DNA of 64,000 nucleotides from Flavobacterium sediminis (lineage in GTDB: Bacteria; Bacteroidota; Bacteroidia; Flavobacteriales; Flavobacteriaceae). The position numbers and the translations under genes are program-made. The DNA is taken from positions 248,001 to 312,000 of the forward strand of contig NZ_CP029463.1 in the NCBI RefSeq assembly GCF_003148385.1, read 5' to 3'. The notes under the pieces were generated by a model, which was not told where the DNA came from, made no database searches, and saw only the letters and a list, made by a program, of their open reading frames with translations. Shown piece after piece: positions 56,755-64,000 of this stretch. Each line of letters opens with the position of its first letter. Within the stretch, counting starts at the first letter, position 1.

Positions 56755-58977
56755 ATGGTAGAAATAGATTTAGAAGCAGAAAACAAAGCCATTGCGCAAG
56801 AATATAAAGAGCTTTTACGCATCAGTTATCAAACACTTTCCGACGAGGATAAGAAACTGATCCGTAAAGCTTTTGATGTAGCAGTAGATGCTCATAAAGA
56901 GCAAAGAAGAAAATCCGGAGAAGCCTATATTTTCCATCCTATTGCCGTAGCTAAAATTGTTGCTGCGGAAATCGGTTTGGGAGCTACTTCTATCGCTGCT
57001 GCCCTAATGCACGATGTCGTTGAAGACACCGATATCACTGTTGAAGATATAGAGCGAATGTTTAATCCTAAAATTGCGAAGATCGTTGAAGGCTTAACCA
57101 AAATTGCCAAAGTAAAAACCGATCAGGATATTTCGCTTCAAGCCGAAAACTTCCGAAAAATGTTGCTGACACTCAATGAAGATGTTCGGGTAATTCTAAT
57201 CAAAATAGCCGACCGTTTGCATAATATGCAGACGATGGAAAGCATGGTTGACTATAAGCAGGCTAAAATTGCCTCTGAAACGCTATATATTTATGCTCCG
57301 TTAGCACATCGTTTAGGTTTGTACAACATTAAAACCCAACTGGAAGATCTGGGGTTAAAATACACAGAACCTGACATCTACAACGAAATTGTCAGCAAAA
57401 TAAAAGAGACCAAACAGGAACAGGATGCTTATATCAAATCCATTTCAGATGTTTTGACCAGATCTTTAGACGATGAAGGTATTGAGTTCATCATCAAAGG
57501 AAGACCGAAATCCATTTATTCTATTCGTAGAAAAATGCGTGCTCAGAAAGTAACATTTGATGAAGTGTATGACAAGTTTGCCTTACGTATCATCTATAAA
57601 GCCACCCAACACGACGAGAAGTTCTTAGCCTGGAAAATTTATTCCATAGTTACCGATCATTACCGCCCGAGTCCAAGTCGTCTGCGTGACTGGATCTCTT
57701 CTCCGAAATCAACCGGATACGAAGCCCTGCATACGACCGTTATGGGTCCCAAGGGGCGCTGGGTAGAAATTCAGATCCGTAGCGAACGTATGGATGAAAT
57801 CGCTGAAAAAGGATATGCAGCACATTACAAATACAAAAATTCAGATGATACCGAAGAACATACATTAGAGATCTGGCTCAATCAATTAAAAGAAGCTCTG
57901 GAAAATCAGACTTCAAATGCTGTAGATTTTGTCGAAGATTTTAAATTAAACCTGTATTCCAAAGAGATCTATATTTTTACTCCTAAAGGAGATATTAAAT
58001 CCTTACCTAAAGGAGCTACTTCTCTTGATTTTGCCTTCTCTATACACTCTGAGATCGGAGTACATACAAGAGGTACTCGTGTCAACGGAAAACTGGTTCC
58101 GCTAAATCATATTTTAAACAGTGGAGATCAGGTAGAAGTCATCACTTCTCCTAATCAAAAGCCTACAGCTCAATGGTTGGATTACGTTACTACATCTCGT
58201 GCTAAAAATAAGATTAAGAATGTACTGAACGAAGACATCAAAAAAATAGGAGAAGACGGAAAAGAAATACTGGCTCGTAAACTTCGCCATTTAAAAATCA
58301 ATCTTTCCGAAAATGTTATCAATGAATTAGTTGTATATTTTAAATTACAAACCAGTCTGGATCTGTTTTACAGAGTAGGTATAGGCACCATCGACAACCA
58401 ACAGTTAAAAGATTTTGCAGCCCAGAAGAACAATACTTTGGTAAACTTTTTCAAGAAAACCATCAAGCGTTCTCCGAATCCGCAACCGGAAATCATTCAG
58501 CGTAATGAGATCAGCAAAAAATATGACATGCTGGTTTTCGGAAAAGAACAGGAAAAACTGGACTACAAACTGGCTAGTTGCTGTAACCCTATTCCCGGAG
58601 ATGATGTATTTGGTTTTATTACAATCAATGAAGGCATAAAAGTACACAGAAAAGATTGTCCGAATGCTATTAGTTTACAGTCTAACTATGCTTATCGTAT
58701 CATTCAGGCCAAGTGGATCGACTCCTCTCAGGAAGATTTCAAAGCCATTATAGAAATCACAGGAATGGACACCTTAGGCTTAACGAATGAATTAACCAAA
58801 GTGATCTCTAACGAGATGCACGTAAACATTCAAAACATATCACTAAGCGGAGAAGCGGGTATCTTTAAAGGGCGAATTACCGTTATTGTTCCCAACAATA
58901 CTGTTTTGAAAAAATTAATTGATAATATTAAAAAAGTAGACGGCGTAGACAAGGTGAATCGGGTGTATCAGAACTAA
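56755..58977 (+). CDS. Bifunctional (p)ppGpp synthetase/hydrolase, RelA/SpoT family
   Basis: This 740-residue enzyme makes and degrades the stringent-response alarmone. The start is at 56755 (MVEIDLEAENKAI, ATG); the ORF's TTG 12 bases earlier is unlikely. The hydrolase HD domain has His61 in YIFHPIAVAKIVAAE and HD at residues 86-87 in ALMHDVVEDT, with intact metal sites, so hydrolysis is expected. The synthetase has GRPKSIYSIRRKM and TGYEALHTTVMGP. TGS (IYIFTPKGDIKSLPKGAT) and ACT domains (FKAIIEITGMDTLGL) follow. It is the only RelA/SpoT gene in this window; the next gene is fur. Confidence 0.95.
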   Translation: MVEIDLEAENKAIAQEYKELLRISYQTLSDEDKKLIRKAFDVAVDAHKEQRRKSGEAYIFHPIAVAKIVAAEIGLGATSIAAALMHDVVEDTDITVEDIERMFNPKIAKIVEGLTKIAKVKTDQDISLQAENFRKMLLTLNEDVRVILIKIADRLHNMQTMESMVDYKQAKIASETLYIYAPLAHRLGLYNIKTQLEDLGLKYTEPDIYNEIVSKIKETKQEQDAYIKSISDVLTRSLDDEGIEFIIKGRPKSIYSIRRKMRAQKVTFDEVYDKFALRIIYKATQHDEKFLAWKIYSIVTDHYRPSPSRLRDWISSPKSTGYEALHTTVMGPKGRWVEIQIRSERMDEIAEKGYAAHYKYKNSDDTEEHTLEIWLNQLKEALENQTSNAVDFVEDFKLNLYSKEIYIFTPKGDIKSLPKGATSLDFAFSIHSEIGVHTRGTRVNGKLVPLNHILNSGDQVEVITSPNQKPTAQWLDYVTTSRAKNKIKNVLNEDIKKIGEDGKEILARKLRHLKINLSENVINELVVYFKLQTSLDLFYRVGIGTIDNQQLKDFAAQKNNTLVNFFKKTIKRSPNPQPEIIQRNEISKKYDMLVFGKEQEKLDYKLASCCNPIPGDDVFGFITINEGIKVHRKDCPNAISLQSNYAYRIIQAKWIDSSQEDFKAIIEITGMDTLGLTNELTKVISNEMHVNIQNISLSGEAGIFKGRITVIVPNNTVLKKLIDNIKKVDGVDKVNRVYQN

Positions 58978-59026
58978 GATCTCAACTTCATTTTCAGAGA
59001 TGTTTTTCACATTCAAAAAATAAGAG

Positions 59027-59034
59027 TATCTTTG
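59027..59034 (+). promoter_or_regulatory. Probable fur promoter (-7 box TATCTTTG)
   Basis: Exact TAnnTTTG, 23 bases before the start codon. A TTTT tract lies about 19 bases upstream in place of TTTG. Confidence 0.6.
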
Positions 59035-59056
59035 TAGCTGTTTCATTTTATAACTA

Positions 59057-59509
59057 ATGGAAAACAACAACAATCAGGAAATTGTAAAAAACGTATTTAC
59101 CAAATACTTAGAAGAAAAAGCACATCGTAAGACCCCTGAACGGTATGCTATTCTTCAGGAAATATACAATTCAAACGAACATTTTGATATTGAATCCCTG
59201 TATATCAAAATGAAAAACAAAAACTATCGCGTTAGTAGAGCAACACTATACAACACCATAGAATTACTTTTAGATTGCGGTTTAGTTCGTCGGCATCAGT
59301 TTGGCCAAAACCAAGCGCATTATGAAAAATCCTATTTCGACAAACAACATGACCACATTATTTTAACCGATACAGGTGAAGTTATTGAATTTTGCGATCC
59401 ACGCATCCAGCAGATCAAAAAAACAATGGAAGATATGTTCGGAATCGAAATTCAGAACCACTCGCTTTACTTCTACGGAAGAAAAAAAGAAAATAACACA
59501 ACAAACTAA
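59057..59509 (+). CDS. Fur family transcriptional regulator without CxxC zinc motifs
   Basis: This 150-residue regulator shows the winged helix ([49 protein letters not shown]) and the Fur metal region [22 protein letters not shown]. The CxxC pairs that hold structural zinc in E. coli Fur are replaced (LTDTG where CxxCG is expected), as is common in Bacteroidota Fur. Sensing of iron is expected via H and D/E residues in HDH, and NHSLYFYG near the C-terminus. It lies 30 bases before purA and may be cotranscribed with it. Confidence 0.9.
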   Translation: MENNNNQEIVKNVFTKYLEEKAHRKTPERYAILQEIYNSNEHFDIESLYIKMKNKNYRVSRATLYNTIELLLDCGLVRRHQFGQNQAHYEKSYFDKQHDHIILTDTGEVIEFCDPRIQQIKKTMEDMFGIEIQNHSLYFYGRKKENNTTN

Positions 59510-59539
59510 TACTAACTTATAATTTCTAACTGCTAAAAA

Positions 59540-60811
59540 ATGACTGTAGATTTACTACTGGGACTACAATGGGGCGACGAGGGTAAAGGAAAAATCGTTG
59601 ACGTTCTTACTTCAAAATACGATATTATTGCCCGTTTTCAAGGAGGACCGAATGCCGGACACACCTTAGAATTTGATGGTATCAAACACGTTTTAAGAAC
59701 AATTCCTTCCGGGATCTTTCACAAAAATGCCATTAATATTATCGGAAACGGCGTGGTTATGGACCCTGTTGTTTTCCAAAAAGAAATTGAAGGTTTAGCT
59801 AAATTTGATATGGATGTAACCTCTAAGTTATTCATATCTCGCAAAGCACATCTTATTCTACCCACTCACCGATTACTCGATGCAGCTTCTGAAGCTTCTA
59901 AAGGAAAAGCAAAGATCGGTTCCACATTAAAAGGAATCGGACCAACTTACATGGATAAAACCGGAAGAAACGGTTTACGTGTAGGAGACATTGAATTAAA
60001 CGATTTTAAACAACGTTATAGAGCCTTAGCAGACAAACACGAAGCCATGATCGCTTTTTATGATGTTGACCTGCAATACGACTTAAAAGAAATGGAAGAA
60101 GAATTTTTTGAAGCTATTGCAGCCTTAAAAAAACTAACTTTTATTGATAGTGAAGACTATTTAAACAAAGCTTTAAAAGAAGGAAAATCTATTTTAGCTG
60201 AAGGAGCTCAGGGCTCTTTATTAGATGTTGATTTCGGAACATATCCTTTCGTTACTTCATCAAATACTACTGCTGCCGGAGCTTGTACCGGTTTAGGTAT
60301 TGCGCCTAACCGCGTTAAAGAAGTTTTCGGAATTTTCAAAGCATATACAACCCGTGTGGGTTCTGGTCCATTTCCTACTGAACTTTTTGACGAAACCGGC
60401 TCAACTATGGCAAAAGTAGGAAACGAATTCGGTTCGGTGACCGGTCGTGCCCGTCGTTGCGGATGGTTAGACCTCGTAGCTTTAAAATATGCTGCTCAGA
60501 TTAACGGAGTAACTCAGTTATATATGATGAAAGGAGATGTACTTTCCGGATTTGATACTTTAAAAGTTTGCACTGCTTATAAGTATAAAGGTCAAACAAT
60601 TGATCATTTGCCTTACAACATAGAACCTGAAAATGTTCAACCGGTTTACACAGAATTAAAAGGCTGGAATGCAGATTTAACAGGAATGTCTTCCTATGAA
60701 GAACTTCCACAGGAACTAAAAGAATATATTGCTTTTATTGAAAAAGAAGTAGAAGTTCCTATAAAAGTTATATCAGTTGGTCCGGATAGAACACAAACTA
60801 TAGTGAAATAA
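59540..60811 (+). CDS. purA: Adenylosuccinate synthase
   Basis: PurA converts IMP, aspartate and GTP to adenylosuccinate in AMP synthesis. The 423-residue sequence begins with the P-loop-like LLLGLQWGDEGKGKIVDVL, followed by RFQGGPNAGHTLEFDG, KGIGPTYMDKTGR, GAQGSLLDVDFGTYPFVTSSN and SVTGRARRCGWLDLVALKYA. All catalytic residues (Asp13- and His41-type) are intact. It is downstream of fur and ends at a strong terminator. Confidence 0.97.
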   Translation: MTVDLLLGLQWGDEGKGKIVDVLTSKYDIIARFQGGPNAGHTLEFDGIKHVLRTIPSGIFHKNAINIIGNGVVMDPVVFQKEIEGLAKFDMDVTSKLFISRKAHLILPTHRLLDAASEASKGKAKIGSTLKGIGPTYMDKTGRNGLRVGDIELNDFKQRYRALADKHEAMIAFYDVDLQYDLKEMEEEFFEAIAALKKLTFIDSEDYLNKALKEGKSILAEGAQGSLLDVDFGTYPFVTSSNTTAAGACTGLGIAPNRVKEVFGIFKAYTTRVGSGPFPTELFDETGSTMAKVGNEFGSVTGRARRCGWLDLVALKYAAQINGVTQLYMMKGDVLSGFDTLKVCTAYKYKGQTIDHLPYNIEPENVQPVYTELKGWNADLTGMSSYEELPQELKEYIAFIEKEVEVPIKVISVGPDRTQTIVK

Positions 60812-60816
60812 TACAC

Positions 60817-60850
60817 AAAGCGTCCCACAAAAAAGTAGGACGCTTTTTTT
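60817..60850 (+). terminator. Intrinsic terminator of fur-purA
   Basis: AAAGCGTCC (60817-60825), a 12-base loop, GGACGCTTT (60838-60846) and a T run. It is just after the purA stop. Confidence 0.88.
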
Positions 60851-60892
60851 ATAAAAAATTCTTAATACTCAAAGGCTTTTAGAGTTTTTACT

Positions 60893-60900
60893 TATTTTTG
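60893..60900 (+). promoter_or_regulatory. Probable promoter of the OstA-like gene (-7 box TATTTTTG)
   Basis: Exact TAnnTTTG, 18 bases before the TTG start codon, which gives a leader of only about ten bases. -33 not clear. Confidence 0.5.
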
Positions 60901-60917
60901 AACCAAAATATCAAAGT

Positions 60918-62588
60918 TTGAAAAAATTAGCCTTATATATTATTTCCCTGTTCAGCTGCTTCGCACTATTAAATGCTCAGGAAACCAAAAAAATAATTGT
61001 AGAAAATTCGGATTTTGTAGATCGGAATCAAGACGAAATTCCCGGAGCTACCGTTTTTACCGGAAATGTGAAAGTCCTGCATAATGGCGTAAAGATCAAT
61101 TGCAACAAAGCCTATTACTTTGATCAGGAAAATTACATCAAAGCATTCGGAAATGTTCGTATAAATCAGGGAGACAGCATTACCCTGAACAGTCGCTATG
61201 CTGAATATGACGGACAAAAAGAATTGGCTTTTGCGACCGGAGATGTATATTTGCGCTCTCCTGAATCTACTCTGACAACAGATACAATCTATTTTGACAA
61301 AAAAAATCAAGTTGCTTTTTACAACAGTTACGGTACAATTGTAAACAAAGAAAATACCTTAAAGAGTAAATCCGGAAAATACTTTGTTCAGTCTAAAAAA
61401 TACCAATTCAACACCAAAGTTGTTGTTACCAACTCAAAAGCAAAAATAGAGACCAATCACTTGGATTTCTACGAAGACTCCGGACATGCTTATGTTTTCG
61501 GACCATCAACTATTACAAACGAAGGAAATGTCATTTATACTGAAAACGGCTTTTATGACACCAAGAACAATACAGGGAAACTATTAAAGAACTCCACAAT
61601 AACGTATGATAATAAAATTATTGAAGGAGATGATCTTTACTACGACCAATCCCGAAACTTTTCCAGAGCCGTCAATAATGTCAAAATCACGGATACGATA
61701 AACAACATGGTTGCCAAAGGGCATTATGCGGAAATGTGGCGCGATCCTGTAACCCGAAAAGATTCCATCATATTAACGAAACGAGCTGTTGTTATTACAA
61801 AAGTAGAAGACGACTCGCTGTATATGCACGGCAAAAAAATTCTGGTAACCGGTCCTCCCGAAGACCGAACGATCAGAGCTTTTAACAACGTGCGCTTTTA
61901 CAAGACCGATATGAGCGGAAAATGCGATTCTATCCATTCCAATAATAAAACAGCTCTGACACAATTAATCGGAAACCCTGTTCTATGGAATAATGAAAAT
62001 CAAATGACCGGTGATGTTATGCATCTTATCGGTAACAACCAAACAGAGCAACTGGATTCACTGAAAGTTTTGAATAATGCTTTTCTGGTCCAAAAAGATA
62101 CCTTAAGCCAAAACGGCTACAATCAGATGAAAGGACAAAACCTATTCGGAAAATTCAGGGACAACAAACTAAGTGAAGTTGATCTCGTTAAAAACACAGA
62201 ATCCATTTATTACATCTATAACGATGATAATGAACTTATTGGTATAGACAAGAAAAAGTGCAGTAAGATTAACATGCAGATCAGCAACAACCAGATAGAA
62301 ACGGTAACTGCATTTGACAAAATAGAAAGCAATCTTTACCCTGAAAGTGAATTCCCTGAAAATGCCAGAAGGTTAAGAGGATTTATATGGAGAGGAGACG
62401 AACGCATTACATCTAAAGAAGGGATCTTTCCGGAAGAAGAGAACCTTATTCACGAACAAATCCTAATCGAAAGCAGGAAAAAAGCATTAGAAGAAGATGT
62501 TCCTATGGAAGTTTTACCGGAAACTTTAGAATACGACAAAAATAATCCGGATAACAAAGACAAGAAGACTGTAGAAAAACAGCCCTGA
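60918..62588 (+). CDS. OstA/LptA-like LPS transport protein (TTG start)
   Basis: This 556-residue exported protein has a signal peptide (ISLFSCFALLNAQ) and long OstA-type beta-jelly-roll repeats: GATVFTGNVKVLHNGVKINCNKAYYF, AFATGDVYLRSPESTLTTDTIYFD, IIEGDDLYYDQSRNFSRAVNNVKITD, with alternating polar residues as in LptA/LptD N-domains. It probably shields lipopolysaccharide on its way through the periplasm. The E. coli LptA is much shorter (about 185), so this is the long Bacteroidota form. The reading frame has no ATG; TTG at 60918 starts the signal peptide. The C-terminal tail is lysine-rich. It is followed by the class III aminotransferase, 26 bases on. Confidence 0.85.
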   Translation: MKKLALYIISLFSCFALLNAQETKKIIVENSDFVDRNQDEIPGATVFTGNVKVLHNGVKINCNKAYYFDQENYIKAFGNVRINQGDSITLNSRYAEYDGQKELAFATGDVYLRSPESTLTTDTIYFDKKNQVAFYNSYGTIVNKENTLKSKSGKYFVQSKKYQFNTKVVVTNSKAKIETNHLDFYEDSGHAYVFGPSTITNEGNVIYTENGFYDTKNNTGKLLKNSTITYDNKIIEGDDLYYDQSRNFSRAVNNVKITDTINNMVAKGHYAEMWRDPVTRKDSIILTKRAVVITKVEDDSLYMHGKKILVTGPPEDRTIRAFNNVRFYKTDMSGKCDSIHSNNKTALTQLIGNPVLWNNENQMTGDVMHLIGNNQTEQLDSLKVLNNAFLVQKDTLSQNGYNQMKGQNLFGKFRDNKLSEVDLVKNTESIYYIYNDDNELIGIDKKKCSKINMQISNNQIETVTAFDKIESNLYPESEFPENARRLRGFIWRGDERITSKEGIFPEEENLIHEQILIESRKKALEEDVPMEVLPETLEYDKNNPDNKDKKTVEKQP

Positions 62589-62614
62589 TCTAACTTTTAT
62601 TCACTCAATTTACC

Positions 62615-63802
62615 ATGCTTAACGATTTTTTCAAATATCAGGCACAAACCTCTGAACATCCTTTAGCAATAGAGATATCACATGCTAAAGGAAGCTATAT
62701 TTACGATACTAACGGTAACGCTTATCTCGACTTCGTAGCAGGAGTTTCAGCAAATACATTAGGACATCAACCTAAAAGAGTCAACGATGCCATTAAAGCG
62801 CAATTAGACAAATATTCTCATGTAATGGTATACGGAGAGTTTGCCCAACATCCTGCAACAGAATTCTGTAAACTACTCGCTACTCACCTACCTGAACCGT
62901 TGAATAAAACCTATTTGGTCAATTCCGGAACCGAAGCTATTGAAGGTGCTTTAAAATTAGCCCGGAGAGTCACCGGAAGAAGTCAATGGATCTCTTGTTA
63001 TAATGCTTACCACGGAAATACAATGGGAAGTATGAGTGTTATGGGGTACGAAGAACGCAAACAAATTTTTCGTCCTCTAATTCCCGATGTTGACTTTATC
63101 ACCTTCAACAACGAAGACGATCTAGAAAAAATAACCACTAAAACTGCCGGCGTTCTGTTAGAAACCATTCAAGGCGGTGCCGGTTTCATCCAACCGGAAA
63201 ACGGTTTTTTGAAAAAAGTACGCCAGCGATGTGACGAAGTAGGTGCCCTATTGATATTAGACGAAATTCAACCGGGTTTTGGCCGTACCGGAAAATTATT
63301 CGGTTTTATGAATTACGATATAGTTCCTGACGTTTTGGTTATGGGTAAAGGAATGGCCAGCGGTATGCCGGTTGGTGCTTTTACAGCCTCTGATGCTATG
63401 ATGGATCTATTAAGCCATGATCCTAAATTAGGACACATCACGACTTTTGGCGGACATCCTGTAATAGCTGCCGCTTCACTGGCCACTTTACAGGAAATAA
63501 CGGAAAGCCATTTAATGGAAGAAGCTTTAGAAAAAGAACAATTATTCCGGGAACTTTTAGTTCATCCGCTTATTACTGAAGTCCGTGGTAAGGGTTTAAT
63601 GCTTGCAGCCATGACAGAAAGTCCTGAAATCACTAATCGTGTCATCTTAGAATCCCTTAAAAGAGGCGTTATCATGTTCTGGTTACTCTTCGAAGGTAAG
63701 GCAATTCGTATAACCCCTCCGCTTACTATATCAAAAGAAGAAATCAAAGAAGGTTGTGGCATCATTATTGACATACTAAATGAAATAGCAAACGAAAATT
63801 AA
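62615..63802 (+). CDS. Class III PLP-dependent aminotransferase
   Basis: This 395-residue enzyme (MLNDFFKYQAQTSEHPLAI) belongs to the acetylornithine/4-aminobutyrate type group. It shows GSYIYDTNGNAYLDFVAGV, NSGTEAIEGALKLARR, AYHGNTMGSMSVM, LILDEIQPGFGRTGKLF and the PLP lysine in VLVMGKGMASGMPVGAF (about Lys245). Substrate is uncertain: ornithine or acetylornithine is possible, but no arginine genes are nearby. It is probably cotranscribed with the OstA-like gene. Confidence 0.9.
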   Translation: MLNDFFKYQAQTSEHPLAIEISHAKGSYIYDTNGNAYLDFVAGVSANTLGHQPKRVNDAIKAQLDKYSHVMVYGEFAQHPATEFCKLLATHLPEPLNKTYLVNSGTEAIEGALKLARRVTGRSQWISCYNAYHGNTMGSMSVMGYEERKQIFRPLIPDVDFITFNNEDDLEKITTKTAGVLLETIQGGAGFIQPENGFLKKVRQRCDEVGALLILDEIQPGFGRTGKLFGFMNYDIVPDVLVMGKGMASGMPVGAFTASDAMMDLLSHDPKLGHITTFGGHPVIAAASLATLQEITESHLMEEALEKEQLFRELLVHPLITEVRGKGLMLAAMTESPEITNRVILESLKRGVIMFWLLFEGKAIRITPPLTISKEEIKEGCGIIIDILNEIANEN

Positions 63803-63874
63803 GAGCGATCTGAATTGTTAATTAAATTGTTTAAAACAATTTGCTATTCAAAAAATCGACCCAAATATATTCCT

Positions 63875-63882
63875 TACTTTTA
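63875..63882 (+). promoter_or_regulatory. Possible promoter of the last gene (TACTTTTA)
   Basis: One mismatch from TAnnTTTG, 31 bases before the ATG at 63913. It lies inside a small palindrome (CTTAC / GTAAG), which may be coincidental. Weak evidence. Confidence 0.3.
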
Positions 63883-63912
63883 GTAAGGACAAAACCATAA
63901 ATTGCAAAGCGT

Positions 63913-64000
63913 ATGAGATTGAGTCACGATGAAGATGAAAACAACCTTTCACTATCCAAGTTTGAGTCCATGTTGAAAACGAATAAAGTTTTCTTTTTCG
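63913..64000 (+). CDS. Start of a probable TPR-type protein (cut by window end)
   Basis: The ATG at 63913 opens MRLSHDEDENNLSLSKFESM, 29 codons before the window ends. The beginning matches, from memory, conserved flavobacterial tetratricopeptide proteins starting with an acidic segment and SLSKFESMLKTNK. The repeats would lie outside the window, so the assignment rests on the first residues only. Confidence 0.6.
   Translation, partial: MRLSHDEDENNLSLSKFESMLKTNKVFFF

Noticed and set aside
63823..63841. AT-only palindrome after the class III aminotransferase as a terminator
   Set aside because: AAATTGTTT/AAACAATTT has almost no GC and no T run, so it is too weak to call.

Overview
The window looks like chromosomal DNA from a member of the Flavobacteriaceae (Bacteroidota), close to Flavobacterium. 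The grounds are: two secreted proteins with the type B sorting domain of the type IX secretion system, a fused SecDF, a GldH-like lipoprotein, AT-rich DNA, almost no Shine-Dalgarno sequences, and repeated matches to the Bacteroidota promoter (TTG/TTTG, about 19 bases, then TAnnTTTG). I saw no rRNA, tRNA, insertion sequence, prophage or CRISPR array.

Layout. 1-3800: N-terminus of ValS (minus), a DUF1573 protein, a secreted retropepsin-like protease with a PDZ domain, and a class I aminotransferase. 3884-10284: a 1989-residue surface protein with nine 80-residue tandem repeats and a small secreted protein in front of it. 10500-24427: housekeeping genes (folE-cysS, yidD, lgt, secDF, gyrB-DUF6588-mdh, asnB, a GreA-C-like protein). 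24496-29311: a large TPR protein and an outer membrane barrel. 29537-40475: ftsE followed by a surface-glycan locus of glycosyltransferases, a methyltransferase, a Wzx-type flippase, a GT-C membrane protein and the pair ketoisomerase plus DegT aminotransferase with a FemAB/GNAT-like acyltransferase, pointing to a 3-acylamino-3,6-dideoxyhexose. 40587-42368: a second sorted surface protein. 42369-50157: RDD, SpoIIM-like, DUF4129, DUF4350, MoxR, DUF58 and DUF2167 proteins and a SpoU methyltransferase. 50162-56583: a tightly packed minus-strand cluster of an unknown protein, a DUF6268-like barrel, a 69-residue protein, an AsmA-like protein and a LytS/LytTR two-component pair. 56755-64000: spoT, fur, purA, an OstA/LptA-like gene, a class III aminotransferase and the start of a TPR-type gene.

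A major caveat applies. Seven genes (aminotransferase, DUF6588, gyrB twice, asnB, wzx, DUF2167, asmA-like twice) carry nine apparent one-base deletions, each in a homopolymer: seven in G/C runs now 3-4 long, two in A/T runs now 6-7 long. Restoring one base gives full-length proteins each time. Because gyrB is essential and hit twice, these are almost certainly sequencing or consensus errors. I annotate the repaired genes as single CDSs.

The parts least explained by known biology are the 50162-56583 cluster, the TPR-barrel pair, the alternating-repeat adhesin with its small partner, and the acyltransferase of the glycan locus. The rest is typical flavobacterial core genome.
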